From Marchantia polymorpha subsp. ruderalis (Eukaryota > Streptophyta > Marchantiopsida > Marchantiales > Marchantiaceae): a stretch of 64,000 bases of DNA. The notes beneath the pieces were generated by a model that saw nothing but the letters and a program-made list of their open reading frames with translations, did not search any database and had not been told where the DNA came from. The DNA is taken from NCBI GenBank assembly GCA_037833965.1, contig AP031358.1, positions 8,626,001 through 8,690,000 of the forward strand, written 5' to 3'. This document shows, one piece after another, positions 1 through 11,800 of this stretch (position 1 is its first letter; each line of letters starts with the position of its first letter). Position numbers and translations under genes: made by a program.

Positions 1-787
1 GAAACTTCGGCATCATCGACTCATTTTGGTACATCCACTTCGGACGTCAAGGTTGGAATAAATGTTGAGCTGGACATACGCAACACAGAAATGAGATATT
101 GTACAGCGTATACGATTTTAAGCTCACCCGGTTGTGCAGTCGGCATTCCAAGGTGGACACCTTTATCTGTGCGTAGAAGTGAAGATCAAATGTAGACGAG
201 CTCTGCTTTGTTCAAAATACTGCGATAACATTAAGGCATATGACGTACCATGTAGCTAACCGTTGTAGGCGAATTCATACTGTGAACTTATTGATAAAGA
301 CATGTACGAATCCTGTATCGTTATGACTCATAACGATTCAGGACTCATAACTTATGAGTCAATGACTCAAGTAGAAGAAGACTTGGTGCATAAGCTTACA
401 CATGCCAACTTATGCGCAAGATGTCACGGTACAGTAAGAGTTTTACAGCAACGTTTACAAAGTATATGGTGGATCTTCTCTGGACACGGAGAATTCCGAC
501 TGTAAAGGGTCAGGTCGGCTAACTATAACAGCAATAAGCTCACTGCATGGCTTCTGAATAGAACTTACAAGTCATAGATACCGGTAAATCTGCTGGATAC
601 TTCAAAGTTTACGACAGGTTGATTTGAATGAAAAATCTGAAGGCTACCATACTAACGATCAGTGAATACGTCATAACACTTTACGATACACTATCCACGA
701 TGAGAAAAGTTTTAAACGGAGCAGTGATTATCGAACGCTCGCAGATACCGTATCAGACTACCCTTTTTAAAGAAGGTCTCCTCCTCC
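1..787. other. Intergenic, downstream of the PRXL2-like gene
   Basis: No recognisable gene. Short open frames here (for example 302-505) have no family resemblance. The only structure seen is a cluster of three TGA(C/G)TCA sites within 324-369, described separately. Part of the stretch just left of 788 must hold the 3' UTR of the minus-strand gene. Confidence 0.5.
324..369. promoter_or_regulatory. Cluster of TGASTCA (GCN4/bZIP-type) sites
   Basis: Three exact 7-mers of the form TGA(C/G)TCA lie at 324-330, 355-361 and 363-369, with a one-base variant at 341-347. Sites 341-347 and 355-361 face each other in a near-perfect inverted repeat. Such heptamers are bound by bZIP factors of the GCN4/Opaque2 type. 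Whether this one is used is unknown, as no start site is identifiable beside it. Confidence 0.25.
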
Positions 788-2092
788 TCACGACGAGGCA
801 GGTGCACTAGCGTCTGTGTCACATTGCACAGCAGGAGAAGGATCTACAAGAGATTGCTTCACGGTGCTCTCATCAATACCACAAGCCCTCAAAATTGATA
901 CATTCGATGGGTGATCACCAAAATTTTTCTGCCTGTGGTCGAACAGAGTTTCACCCCCTTTTGCAAAGACAAAAGTTGCTCCCAGTTGCCTGATGCACAA
1001 ACCCAAGTAAAACGTCAAAAATTTATCGCAAGTTTGAGGGAAGAGAACAAAGATAGACTATGGCATTTCCATGGTGTGAAAAAAAATAGCGGATCAGAGC
1101 ATATACCCGAAACAGGACAACGTTATGGTGCACCATTTTGTTCTTCCGTGGCCCTTCCAGTTGATAGTATGTGAAATGACATGGAGGACGAATGTCGAAT
1201 TGAAATACAATGGAAACCAAGTAGTAGTAGAAGGAACTGACCTGCCATCTCCCTTGAAGTTCCCAGGAACGTCTTTCGTTTTCTTGGCGGCCTCTCCGAC
1301 ATCCTTGTTCATGATTATATCCTTAATGGCGGTGATGATCCCTACTTGCTTCACATCCAAAGCCTTGAGCGCACTTTTGCCGTTGTCGATGTAAAGTTCA
1401 CCATTCCACCAACCTCCCGCCTGAAAGTCCTCAAGACCAAGCTTTTCAATTCCTGCGCAAGAGAAGAAAATGTGTCACTTCCTGGCGTGCAAGCAATTAG
1501 CATATTTGCACTCGCTTATCGATAACCAACCCGCCAGTCAGCGGTCACAATAAGGAGATTTTGGTGCCAAATGAGAGCATCGGTCAAATGATTACACTTA
1601 GTTACAAGAAGTCAAGCTAGTTACTAGGGGATGAATCATATCTAAATTGTAACTTGCACACTGAGAACTGGAAATCAGCTTCATTGAACATTTGAGGAAA
1701 CTTATTAGTTCAAACCTATGTACAGACGTACCGATAGCAACAACACGCCAGCCGCTTGCCTCAAGAGTGGGAACGATCTGATACAATTCTTGGGCATATC
1801 CTCGGCACAAGCGGCATCCAAAGCGTCGGAGAAAGTGAACAACCACGCCCTACAGGTAGACCATGACATAAAGTGTCACGATACTTTATCACAAAAATTG
1901 AACTCCTGCCTGCCTCCTGCTCCACATTTCTACATCTTCCTCAAGATAAAGTAGGAGGATAAGACGTATGATTGCACGAAATATAACCTGATCCTGCCAG
2001 AAGGAGCCTATCTTCAGAGCTTGGGCGTCTGAAGGACCTGTTATCTTCTCAACCTCGATGTCCCCGATAACCTCGGCCACAGACTTCGCCAT
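788..2092 (-). CDS. PRXL2-family peroxiredoxin-like protein (AhpC/TSA-related thioredoxin fold)
   Basis: Four exons on the minus strand, 2092-1988, 1849-1732, 1452-1242 and 989-788, join with GT-AG introns and matching phases to give 211 codons plus stop. The family is PRXL2 (FAM213), whose animal member PRXL2B is the prostamide/prostaglandin F synthase. The active-site motif FGCRLCR places a CxxC pair at residues 47 and 50 in the thioredoxin fold. Later motifs agree: GELYIDN near 90, KGDGRQLGATFVF near 145-155, RQKNFGDH, and a C-terminal DPSPAVQCD resembling the DPPQCD ending of PRXL2B. The length suits the family (about 200-230). The ATG at 2092 is the first in frame; no clear transit peptide is seen, so a cytosolic protein is likely. 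Substrate in plants is not established, so a general thiol-redox role is the safe reading. All introns have standard borders and the frame is intact. Confidence 0.9.
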
Positions 2093-2437
2093 AGCGTGTT
2101 CAGATCCTGTTGATCACACATCCGCAAAGATGTATGATTTCTGTGCTAAAAAATCGAATGGAATGCTGATATAAACTACTGACAGAATTTCAAGAGCGTG
2201 GTTAATTTCCACGATGCCGAGATCAAGGCGCCAGGCACGAGTTTAGTCTCAAAATCTCACCGCCTTGCAAAATATCAAATCTACTACGTAATGGACCACA
2301 TGCAAGAATTGCACTTACTCGAGGTGATTCCGAACTATAGTCAGACCATACGAGGCTCGGTAAAATTACAACTGTAAACATCTCAAATTCAACATACATT
2401 TCTACGACCCTTGGTCGCGGTTCACATCTCTACGTAC
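2093..2437. other. Upstream region of the PRXL2-like gene
   Basis: This should hold the promoter and 5' UTR of the minus-strand PRXL2-like gene. No convincing TATA box was seen. A stretch at about 2230-2390 is also open on the minus strand and could be a last exon of the unrecognised gene to its right, but splice phases could not be settled. Confidence 0.35.
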
Positions 2438-4835
2438 TTGTTGGTGGATTTTTTGTACCCAATTCTGAATCAACTGAAGACTTTCGAAAATATGGGCATG
2501 TCTTAGTTCCTCTGCCAAGATATTCACATCAAGAAGAAGCTGATCAACCTTTGTCTCGAATAAAACTAAGTGTCAGCTCGTTGTGATATATCACGAATTC
2601 GACGAAAGTGCGACACCTGAAGGAGAATTTCTAGGTGGCCTCAGAACAGCAGGCTAGAAGGGAATCTGTTGTCAATGCGACACGACAGGCAAAACACGGG
2701 ACTCTGTGACAGGTAACTGCAAAACGTCGGAGTTGCTCACAGGATGCAATTTCTTGCAAGCAAACAGCCCTCTCTTCTCTCTAACCATACATAAGTCACA
2801 GACTAAACAGTCAAATCTTCCATTGTCACTTAAGATCACGAAGAGTTAGAAGAAGGCACATATGGACCTACGCTGCAGAATTTTAATCAGTACGGTCGAC
2901 CAAGTGAGTCTACACATCTCCACTATGATTAGCAGACTTTTGGAAATGCAAATTTTCTTCACTCTACATACTGTGATTTCTACATCGTCGAGTATTAGAT
3001 CGGCTAGGTTGCAGACGGAATCTTTACATTTGTTGGGCGGCAACAGCCATGGGTTTAAAATGACTTTCTTGTGAAAACCACAGAAGGGCCATCGACGCCC
3101 CAGAAAAATTAGTGCACATTCTCGACATGATCTCTTCGACATCCGAGCGATTTTCAACATTCTAGACAGATAAGGATTAACACGAACTATTCTTACCTCA
3201 GTGACAGAGAGCAATGTCCCGAATCGCGGTGATACTGGCCAAATTTGAAAACCGTGCAGTTTCGAAACACTGCTTAGACCAATGTTGCAATCGCAGGCTG
3301 AGTTCAATTCGACAAAAGTCCAAGGTGAAACTGGGTATCAGTACCTCCTGGGTCTCAGTTCTCAACACTATTCTTGTCTGTCTTGCATATGCGTAGTACA
3401 GTAACCCGATGATGTGCATAGTCGTTTAGTCTCGGCTGGATACAATGGAAAGTGACCAAATGGTTATGACAGTTCCACGTGGCAAGAACGCTTAAACCCG
3501 CCAGCACGCCAGCCAACAAGCCTTAATAAGGTTAAATAGAAAAGAACGTCTGTCGTGCCAAGCGCTGGCAGTATCCTCGTTCGTGCTGGACTCGAGAGGC
3601 TCTGATACCCATAACAGGCAACCACTAGCTTATTGTCCAACCAATTTGTACAAGAGTTTGATATTCCTAGTTTCCTGTTCTCAAGCTCTCCAAATCTGTT
3701 ATCGTTTCCATTCCGCAAGCAAAGTAGGGGAAGATGATGTCCGAAAAGGAAGCATTGAAGGGCCTTCATAGGCAACGTAGTTGTCATCAGAGGTCAAACT
3801 GTACTGGATCAAACGTAGGACAAGTACACTGCTTCAGGATCTTATCACCTTACCATGCACAGGCTTGCAGTCTGTAATAAGCATACTTTACGCATGCATT
3901 AGTGTTCCAATCTCTTCAAATGTGGTCCCAAAATTGGTTTGGATCGCTTCCCAGCGACTCGACTGTACCCGTGTAATATAGTAGTCCACTCAGCTTTTAT
4001 CGACCAGACTTTGATGAGTCATTATAAGAGCAAGGCAAGTGCTTTCTGAAGCAACAGCTGCGCCATTCGTTGAAGTCCCTACTACGAAAGCTCTTTTGAT
4101 CTTCACTGTCTTCCGTTAGAGTCCACTCAGTTTTCAAGGAGGAATGAAAGAAATCAACGACGGCAGCGACGCGTACTCGAATGGTTTTGATCTCAAAGAA
4201 AGACAGCAATCATGACGATCCTGCCAAACTAGATGACGGAGGATCACAACGTCGGTAACCGTTGCATGTGAAGCTTTGAAAGCCATGAAAACTTAAAGAA
4301 ATCCAGTGGATCCTTGAGAATCAAACTAAACCAGCGTGAGGTCTACAGACAGCCGCTTGAGAACTCCAGCGACGTGCAACGAAAAGGAGACTTGATCACC
4401 CTTCCGAATGCATTGTGGTAATGCCAACCGAGAACAAAGCTTGGACGTAGCAAGACTATTGCTTGAGAGATTTCCTCGATACAGCATAATTATCATTCCA
4501 TCAGGCCAGAACTAGAAGACAAGGCTCGACCATAATTACCATCTGATGGATGTAATAAAGCAATGGAAAACAGAGCACTTCGAAACTGGGTTACATCGAT
4601 GCTGCTGCAACGGACATTAATTTCTCTCAATAACGAAGTGAAGAATCGACTTTACTTGATTCAGAAGTGTAATAAGCTCGACGTCACAGACAAAGAGAGA
4701 AAGAGAGATAGCGGATACGACAGATTGTTATGGAGTTGAACATGTGTCTCATCTCTCACCGCTAGAGGGATGTTCATAATCAAGTTGGTGATTGATGAAG
4801 ATCTTCCTGCAGATCTCTAGCTCTCGCCTGGTCAT
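2438..4835 (-). CDS. Unrecognised multi-exon gene (candidate exons only)
   Basis: I do not recognise this gene. Three minus-strand pieces have good splice borders and protein-like composition. The first, 4835-4760, begins with ATG (MTRRELEICRKIF...) and ends at a GTGAGA donor. The second, 3962-3892, is 71 bp (SSRWEAIQTNFGTTFEEIG...) between a CAG acceptor and a GTAAAG donor. The third, 2565-2438, is 128 bp, ends at GTACGT and is rich in heptad-like leucines (VDQLLLDVNILAEELRHAH...). More coding-looking sequence lies at 3161-2950, preceded by a strong GTAAGA donor at 3196, but its frame is ambiguous. The pieces are on the same strand and in order, so they may belong to one helical or coiled-coil protein, but phases between them were not fully reconciled. 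The whole may be two genes, or partly chance. Confidence 0.25.
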
Positions 4836-4859
4836 GTCACTGCCCGTTCCTTCAACGAT

Positions 4860-5390
4860 CTATGAACCGAGATAACCATTCGAATCAAATTGTGTCGAAG
4901 TCGGCTCCGTTGTACATCTTCACCGCCTTGTGCGATCGAGATCGTCTAAACTCACGGACCGACTCTCCCTTCCACCTCTCGCAGGCCAGCATGCAGCCTA
5001 CTAGCAGCCGAGCGACTACTTTCTTCTTCTTCTCCTCCTTCAGAATCTTCCTTCCTTCCTTGCGGCCTTCCTTACTACCTTTTTCATGGTCAAATTCAAA
5101 GTGCTTTATCTTTTCACATTCTTGTTGTCTGTCTTTGTTCGTTTGTTCGGGGAAGTAGAAGAAGAGACACAAGGGCCCGGCGGTCGTCGATCGGCAATAC
5201 GACCAGTGACATCACCATTGCAGAATTTACCATCACTTGGTGCGATTTCATGCCCTCTCTCCAGTCCTCGTCACTAACAGGAGGCAAACAAAGCAAAGAA
5301 GCGGAAAAGATTGATTCCTTACACTATTTACCGCCACCAGTTGGCCATCAACCTGCCGAATAGTTTACACCGAAACAAAACAAACGAAAA
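4860..5390. other. Gene-poor interval with a pyrimidine-rich tract
   Basis: Nothing recognisable is coded here. A C/T-rich tract at about 5019-5085 gives lysine/glutamate-rich open frames on the minus strand that look compositional. The interval probably contains the 5' region of the minus-strand candidate gene that starts at 4835. Confidence 0.35.
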
Positions 5391-5870
5391 CAATTTATAA
5401 AGGAACAGGGGTCGCGCCGGATCCTTCCTCGTCCATTCTCCAGCTCATGCTGTCGTTCGTTACCCATCTACTTACTGCTCCCGTCTTCCCCCTCACCTCC
5501 CCTCGATATTCAGACCAGACTACGAGCACAACGACGAGGCCGAGTAGCGCAAACTTCGTCGAATCACCGGCTGGTTAGATACGCTCTACTTTCCGGGGAT
5601 TACCGGCACGGCGCCCGTTAAAGGGGCGCGCACGAAAGAAGGCGCCACCAGTCCCGAAAGACAAGAACCATGGGTAACGGCGAGCGGCTGGTCTATTCGA
5701 ATCCGCAGAAGTTCTCATCGGATTTTCCGTGCACGTTGAGGGAGAAATTTTCATTTCTCGGATGTTATTCCCGTCAATTTCAGTGTGAAAATGCTCGATG
5801 TGAGATTCCGTAGAAGTAAGTGAATTCCAAGAAATTCACTTACGTCCTGCTGACCGAATCGGTGCAGTTC
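5391..5870 (+). promoter_or_regulatory. GC-rich promoter-like patch with an orphan short ORF
   Basis: A TATA-like TTATAAAG at 5394-5401 is followed by about 250 bases of CpG-rich leader-like DNA. An ATG in good context (ACCATGG) at 5670 opens a 47-codon frame ending at 5813. An inverted repeat (GTAAGTGAATT and its complement, six-base loop) lies at about 5816-5843, and its left arm resembles a splice donor. The ORF matches no family I know, and no continuation was found downstream. It may be the promoter and first exon of a gene now lost or diverged. Chance is the alternative. Confidence 0.25.
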
Positions 5871-6199
5871 TTCCATCGGGATGGCAGGTCTGGGAAACTC
5901 TTCTGGTGAGAGGGAAGAACTCCTCCCGGATTACGCGAGGCTAGTTGAGCCCAGGCTCTCTGTAAGCTTTTCGAGATTTGCCAACGTGTCTAGATGCAAT
6001 GATACACAACTACGGCAGATCGGCGAGGAAATTATAATGTTGGCCCCTTTTTCCAAACATGGGACAAGATTGGTCCTATATTAAATGATTTGCGAAATTC
6101 GACCTTTGTTCCTGCTACACTAAGTAGCACCTGGTCCATTCGGCTCCTGGAATCCACTCGAGCCTTCCTCCACGAACCCTAGAGAATAATTGCCTCATT

Positions 6200-8057
6200 T
6201 TTTCATGCCACTATCATTCGACCTCATTGCATAGGCTTGTGATAGCCAATCAACCCTACGTTTGGAGTATGCCAGCTCATTCCGAAATTACCCTAGTGCT
6301 CTTGTCTTGACTCCAAAAGGGTCTATTGTATTGTATGAGCACAATATTAAGCAACATCATCACACAACTAACAAAGATAACACTATACTTCTATTATTGG
6401 TCGGTGATTGGTGAAAGCAAATAATTATTTCCAGCTTTCACTTCTCTATTTCTCGAATACTGATATTTATCACATGGAATTTGATTTATTTATCATATGA
6501 TACATAGATATTCATCTACCAAAACAGTTGTTTGATAATTGTCTTCTTAGAGGAGGTTTATTGAAATGAGATGATTTTTGTGGTGCTAAGATCAAAATAT
6601 TAGATCTTTGTAATTCATACATTTAATGATCAATCTAGCTTTTTTCTTATCACTGTTACGATATCTTTACTATCTTCTTCATCTTTTTCAAACCGCATTG
6701 AGAAGAAAAAAAATTCCTTTGATAGGAGTGAAACAGTATATGGCATGCATTCAAACAATAATCACAAATACAACATATAGACGGCTGTATCAATTGATAT
6801 TCAAACACATATGCCAGAAGTTTGTTTGCACAGATATTGATCTTGAATGCTTGGTATCATTAATTCAAAAATATTATGCATATGATATTTTCAATTACAT
6901 CATCACAACACTATAATACAAAAAGCTAAAAATGATCAAATTCATGGTTGTATAGCTATGCCAAAACTTCCAACATTCATTGAAATTTACAACACTATTT
7001 CTATCAATCTGCAGTTTGAATATAAAAGATTGAGATTTGAATCTTTATTTGTAAACTGATAAAAACTTCGTATTTAAATTTCATTAATCTCTTGAGATAT
7101 CAAAAATTATTTCATATCTATCAAGTTTTACAAAAGATTTATTTTATATCTTCTATTCATGATTAAATTGTGTATGTTTATACTATGATGATTACATGAA
7201 TGGTGTGATTCTTCAAAGGAATTGTGCATCCACACAAACAAATCAGTAATATTATTCTGCATAATGATAAGAAAATTTATATCAATATGACATATTATTT
7301 CACCTGAATTTTTATTAAAAAATTAAAAATTAATGATTAATTTTTATTAAAAAAATTAATATCATCATTTAAATTGCATCACATAAAGATCTAAAATAAA
7401 ACAAGTAATTTTATTTCCTTTCATATGTAGATTTCTATTTATTTGTATGTTAAGATTCAAACATATGATATAACTTCAGATAAAATTGTTCATCTCTTTT
7501 TCTCTTTTAAAATTGACAAAAATTGATGAAAGTTGATGAAAAATATACATTACAATTTTACAGTAAATTTTTTAGATATAAATATAAAAAATAATTCATG
7601 TACATTTTTCATCAAAAAAAATTTCAAAAATTTTTATGAAAGGAGTTATGTCATTCATTATATTGATGATGACTTGGATGAAAAATGAAAAATTTTTCAA
7701 AAATTTACTATAAAATTGTAATGTATATTTAAAATATTTAAAGTATAGATTAAAATATTAATGTATTTTAATTATTACAATTTATAGTAAATTTTTTAGA
7801 ACATGAATTGCACTTCAAAAAGCTTATAGATGATATATATTTATAGAAAATTTCAATAAAATTTGCACTTCAGAAAATCTTCTATAAATATATATCAAAA
7901 TCTGAGATATTTCAAAGGTTGATTAATAAAAAAACTTAAATATGAAAGTAACATTGAATATAAGAAATCAATTTATTCAAAAGTACCAAAAAAAAACTTG
8001 AAAGTTTAAAAAATTGCAACAAAAATATGTTGAAAAAAATATTGAATACTAGAAATA
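6200..8057. other. AT-rich intergenic DNA left of the copia element
   Basis: Very AT-rich, with no gene. A long inverted repeat pairs 7541-7573 with about 7699-7730 (about 32 bases, one or two mismatches), around a spacer of roughly 125 bases. Part of its sequence recurs in direct orientation near 7770-7795. This resembles a decayed foldback element. Confidence 0.5.
7541..7730. repeat. Foldback-type inverted repeat
   Basis: The arm beginning AAATATACATTACAATTTTA at 7541 is matched in inverted orientation by the arm ending at 7730. A further partial direct copy (TAGTAAATTTTTTAGA) lies near 7785. No target duplication was seen. It is probably an old AT-rich MITE. Confidence 0.4.
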
Positions 8058-8417
8058 TGTAATCGTTAAAACTCAGAACCGTCACACCGACACCAGAGTC
8101 ACACCAACACGAGTTACACGAGAGTATAACGTGGTTCACCCTCAAGGGCTACGTCCACGGGGAGAAGAGCACTAGAGAGTTTACTACCTGAATGCTTGAA
8201 GTAATCATCTTCTGATCATCCTCAGGGTATATATACCTGAGGTAGTCAACTACTCTAAGCTATAAATAGCTACCTATGCGATTAACCTTAGTTAGGGGTT
8301 AACTTTAGTTAACTAACCTCGGTTAATTCCTTAACTAGAGTTAACTTCAACAATAGTTAGAGGTTACCCTTAGTTAACTAAGCTCGGTTAACTCCTTAAC
8401 TAGAGTTAACTTCAACA
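8058..8417 (-). repeat. 3' LTR of the copia element
   Basis: The LTR begins TG and ends CA and contains a TATA-type palindrome GGGTATATATACC at 8225-8237. It matches the right LTR over 8058-8352 with about a dozen substitutions. The last 65 bases (8353-8417) are an imperfect tandem copy of its own inner end, rich in GTTAAC/GTTAG motifs; the right LTR lacks this copy. Confidence 0.92.
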
Positions 8418-8866
8418 ATCTCCCCCTTAACTCGTGTTAAGGAGTCTTAGTAACCTCTCTAACCTATATTATTACTCAGCGGAAAGTTGTAGACAAAATC
8501 CTTACTGAAGGTCTCTCTTTAAACGAGAGTTAACTAAAACTAAACCGTAGCCAGTACAGGATAGAGTAATAATATACAGAGGTAACTCAACAATATCACC
8601 TTAACTCACGTCAAGGAATTTCAGTCACCTCTCTAACCTATATTATTACTTTCATATCAAGATAAAGTAATAATATACAGAGGTAACTCAAAAATCTCAC
8701 CTTAACTCACGTAAAGGAATTTTAGTCTTCTTTCTAACCTATATTATTACTCCGCGGGAAATTCTAGATGCAAACCTATCACAAGGTCCCTCTTTAAACG
8801 AGAGTTAACTAGAACTAAGCCGTAGTCATAAGAGGATAGAGTAACAATATACAAAGGTAACTAAGA
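8418..8866 (-). repeat. Threefold repeated block in the 3' non-coding part of copia
   Basis: Three related blocks each carry a purine-tract-like start, a segment CCTATATTATTACT, and its approximate inverse AGTAATAATATA, so each could fold. Copies start near 8418, 8588 and 8690. The array lies between the RNase H end and the 3' LTR, so it would be in the element's 3' untranslated RNA. Confidence 0.65.
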
Positions 8867-11800
8867 ACCATATCTCTCGTGGTCCATATGCACAACTTGC
8901 ATAGTAGCACAATGTCGCCTAAAACTCTCCAAAGGAACAACTTTGGTCAATGCATCCGCTGGATTGAGTTTACCGTCAATCTTGATTAGCTCAATATTTT
9001 TATCAGACACTACTTGTCTAATAAAGTGATTTCTGATGTCGATGTGCTTCACTCTGCTTTCCATGACTTGGTTCGCAGCCAAATGTAAAGCACTCTAGCT
9101 ATCACAATGAAGATTGACCAAGCGTTGTGTTAGTACCATCTCCATGATAAGCTAAACTAACCAAATAGCTTTCTTTGCCGCTTCTACTGCTGCCGCCACG
9201 TACTCAGCTTCTGTGGTTGACTGAGCTTCGCACTTCTGCAAGGTAGATCTCCAATTGATGCTTCCGCCGCCAAGTGTAAACACATATCCAGTTGTATATC
9301 TCCTCTTGTCTAAATCTTGTCCGTAGTCAGCATCAACGTAGCCAAACAAGGACTTGGCATTGTCTGACAAGCCATCAAACAATAAGCCATAATCCACAGT
9401 ACTCTTCAAATATCTCAAAATCTATTTCACTGCTTCCCAGTGAACTTTCCCTGGATTCGACATGTACCTGCTCACCTTTTCCATTGCTAGAGCAAGATCA
9501 GGCCTAGTGCATACCATTAAATACATGAGGATGCCTATAGCTTGTTCATAGGGAACACATGACATTCTTCCCTTTTTCACAGCATCTGCAGGACATTGGG
9601 ATGCGGAGAGTTTAAAATGTGCTAGCAGAGAAGTCCATACTCCTTTCGAATCGGCCATGTTGAACCTATCAAGTATACGTCGAACATACTTGCCCTGACT
9701 TAGCCATAACTTCTTCTGTTCAAAATCTCTATAAATATTCATGCCTAATATCCTTCTTGACTCCCCCATATCCTTCATCTTAAATGAAGACTTCAGCTAG
9801 CTCTTGCATTCATCGACATCGGATTGGTTTTTTGCCAAGATAAGCGTAGAGTACTAAAATGATGAGATTGAAAGTCTCATCATTCACCTTCTTCATATAG
9901 ACACAAGGATCATACACGCTTCGTAAAAAAACCTTGTGCCTTCATAAACTCATCAAAACGTGTATTCCACTGTCTAGGAGCTTGCTTCAGTCCATACAAT
10001 GATTTCAGTAATCTACAGACCCACCTCTCTTGGCCTTTGACCTCAAAGCCAATTGGTTGCCTCATGTAGATCTCCTCCTCTAAATATCCATAAAGAAAAG
10101 CTGTAACCACATCCATCTGATCCATAACAAGACTGAATGTTGCAGCCAGTGCACATACCAGACGAATTGTAGCGAATTATGCTATAGGCAAAAAAACTTT
10201 GTTATAATCCACACCCTTTTTCTGTGTGAAACCTCTAGCCACCAATCTAGCTTTGAAGATTCTTGCTTCATCTCCTACTGGATTGTCTTTCAGCTTGTAC
10301 ACCCACTTGGAGTCAATCACTGTTTGATTCTTAGGAAGCTCAACCAACTCCCAAGTATTGTTGTCAGTCAGTGATTGCATCTCCCGCTCCATAGCAGCAT
10401 TCCATTCAAGCTTGTTGACTGAATCTTGAGCTTCTCTGTATGAAGAGGGTTCACCTTCTTCCAAGATCAACGCCATACCATCTTCAAAATCAAGGTCACG
10501 ATCTTTGAGAATAGATAGGTTGGCCCATACACCAAATCTTTCAGGCGCTCTACTAGATCGTTGTGATCTCCTAGTAGATGTTTGCGTTTGATTTCTCTCG
10601 TCTGGTATTGTTGCAATATGCTCACCAACAATAGCCTGCTCTTGTAGTTCTTGTTCTTCAAGAACTTGCTCCACAAGTATCAGTGCTTCTTCATGTGACG
10701 GATCATTAGTGATAGAATGATCAAACTCCCCCACAACAATATCCGTGAGTAAAGATTTTACCTTGTTAGACTCCACATTCTCCCCCTCTTTCAATAAGTC
10801 GGGCTCATTGAAAGAAACATCTCTACAAACAATCATCTTTCTAGCAACTGGATCCCATAGCATGTAACCTTTCACACCGCTAGCATATCCAAGAAAACAA
10901 CATTTCTTGGATGTAGGATCTAATTTTGTCCTCTGCTCCTTAGGTATAAGAGGATAAGCAGTACAACCAAAAATTCTCAAGCGACTATAATCTGCCATCC
11001 GTTTATATCTGAGTTCAAACGGTGTTGAAAAATTGATTGCACTAGAAAGAGAAAGGTTTACCAAATAAATTGCGGTGTTGACAGCTTCGGCCCAAAATTC
11101 CCCTGGTAAACCGGATTCGCTTAGCATACTCCGCACCTTTTCCAACACTGTGCGATTGAGTCGTTCAGAAACAACATTTTGTTGTGGAGTATAAACCGTT
11201 GTGAAATGGCGAGTAATCTCCTACTCTGTACAATACCTCTGAAATTCTTCACTAGTATACTCGCCACCATTATCGGATTGCAAATATTTCACTTTGTGTC
11301 CAGTCTGAGTCTCAACTTGTATGCGCCAACTTTTGAAGGTTGAAAACACCTCAGACTTGTGGGTAAGAAAATATACCTACACATACCTGGAGTAATCATC
11401 TATAAAGGAGACATAGTACAACTTTCTAGACAGTGAGGCAACAGGAGATGGTCCCCACACGTCACTATGGATATACTCCAGTATCTCCTTGGAATTATGA
11501 GTTCCAACGTCAAAAATTTTCCTATGTTGCTTGCCCATGATGCAATGTTCACAAAATGACATGTCAACTTTACCCAAACCCGTTAATACATTTTTCTCAT
11601 CAAGAAGAGACATGTATCGATCACTCATATGGCCTAATCTGGAATGCCATACATGAGACATCTCAACGCGAGATCTCGTAAAGTGAACTTCGCCACAAAC
11701 AGTGATGCACTCTAACAAGTACAGATTATTATGCTTGTATCCCCGAATAACCTTCTTATCACATGATCTGACATCTAACACGCCCTACCTAGAACTCCAT

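Noticed and set aside
3600-3625. Primer-site-like GGGTATCAGAGCC near 3597-3615 (minus)
   Set aside because: It resembles the initiator-Met primer site, but no LTR or retroelement coding was found nearby, so it is likely chance.
5019-5172. Lysine/glutamate-rich frame on the minus strand
   Set aside because: It derives from a pyrimidine-rich tract, so the composition explains the open frame.
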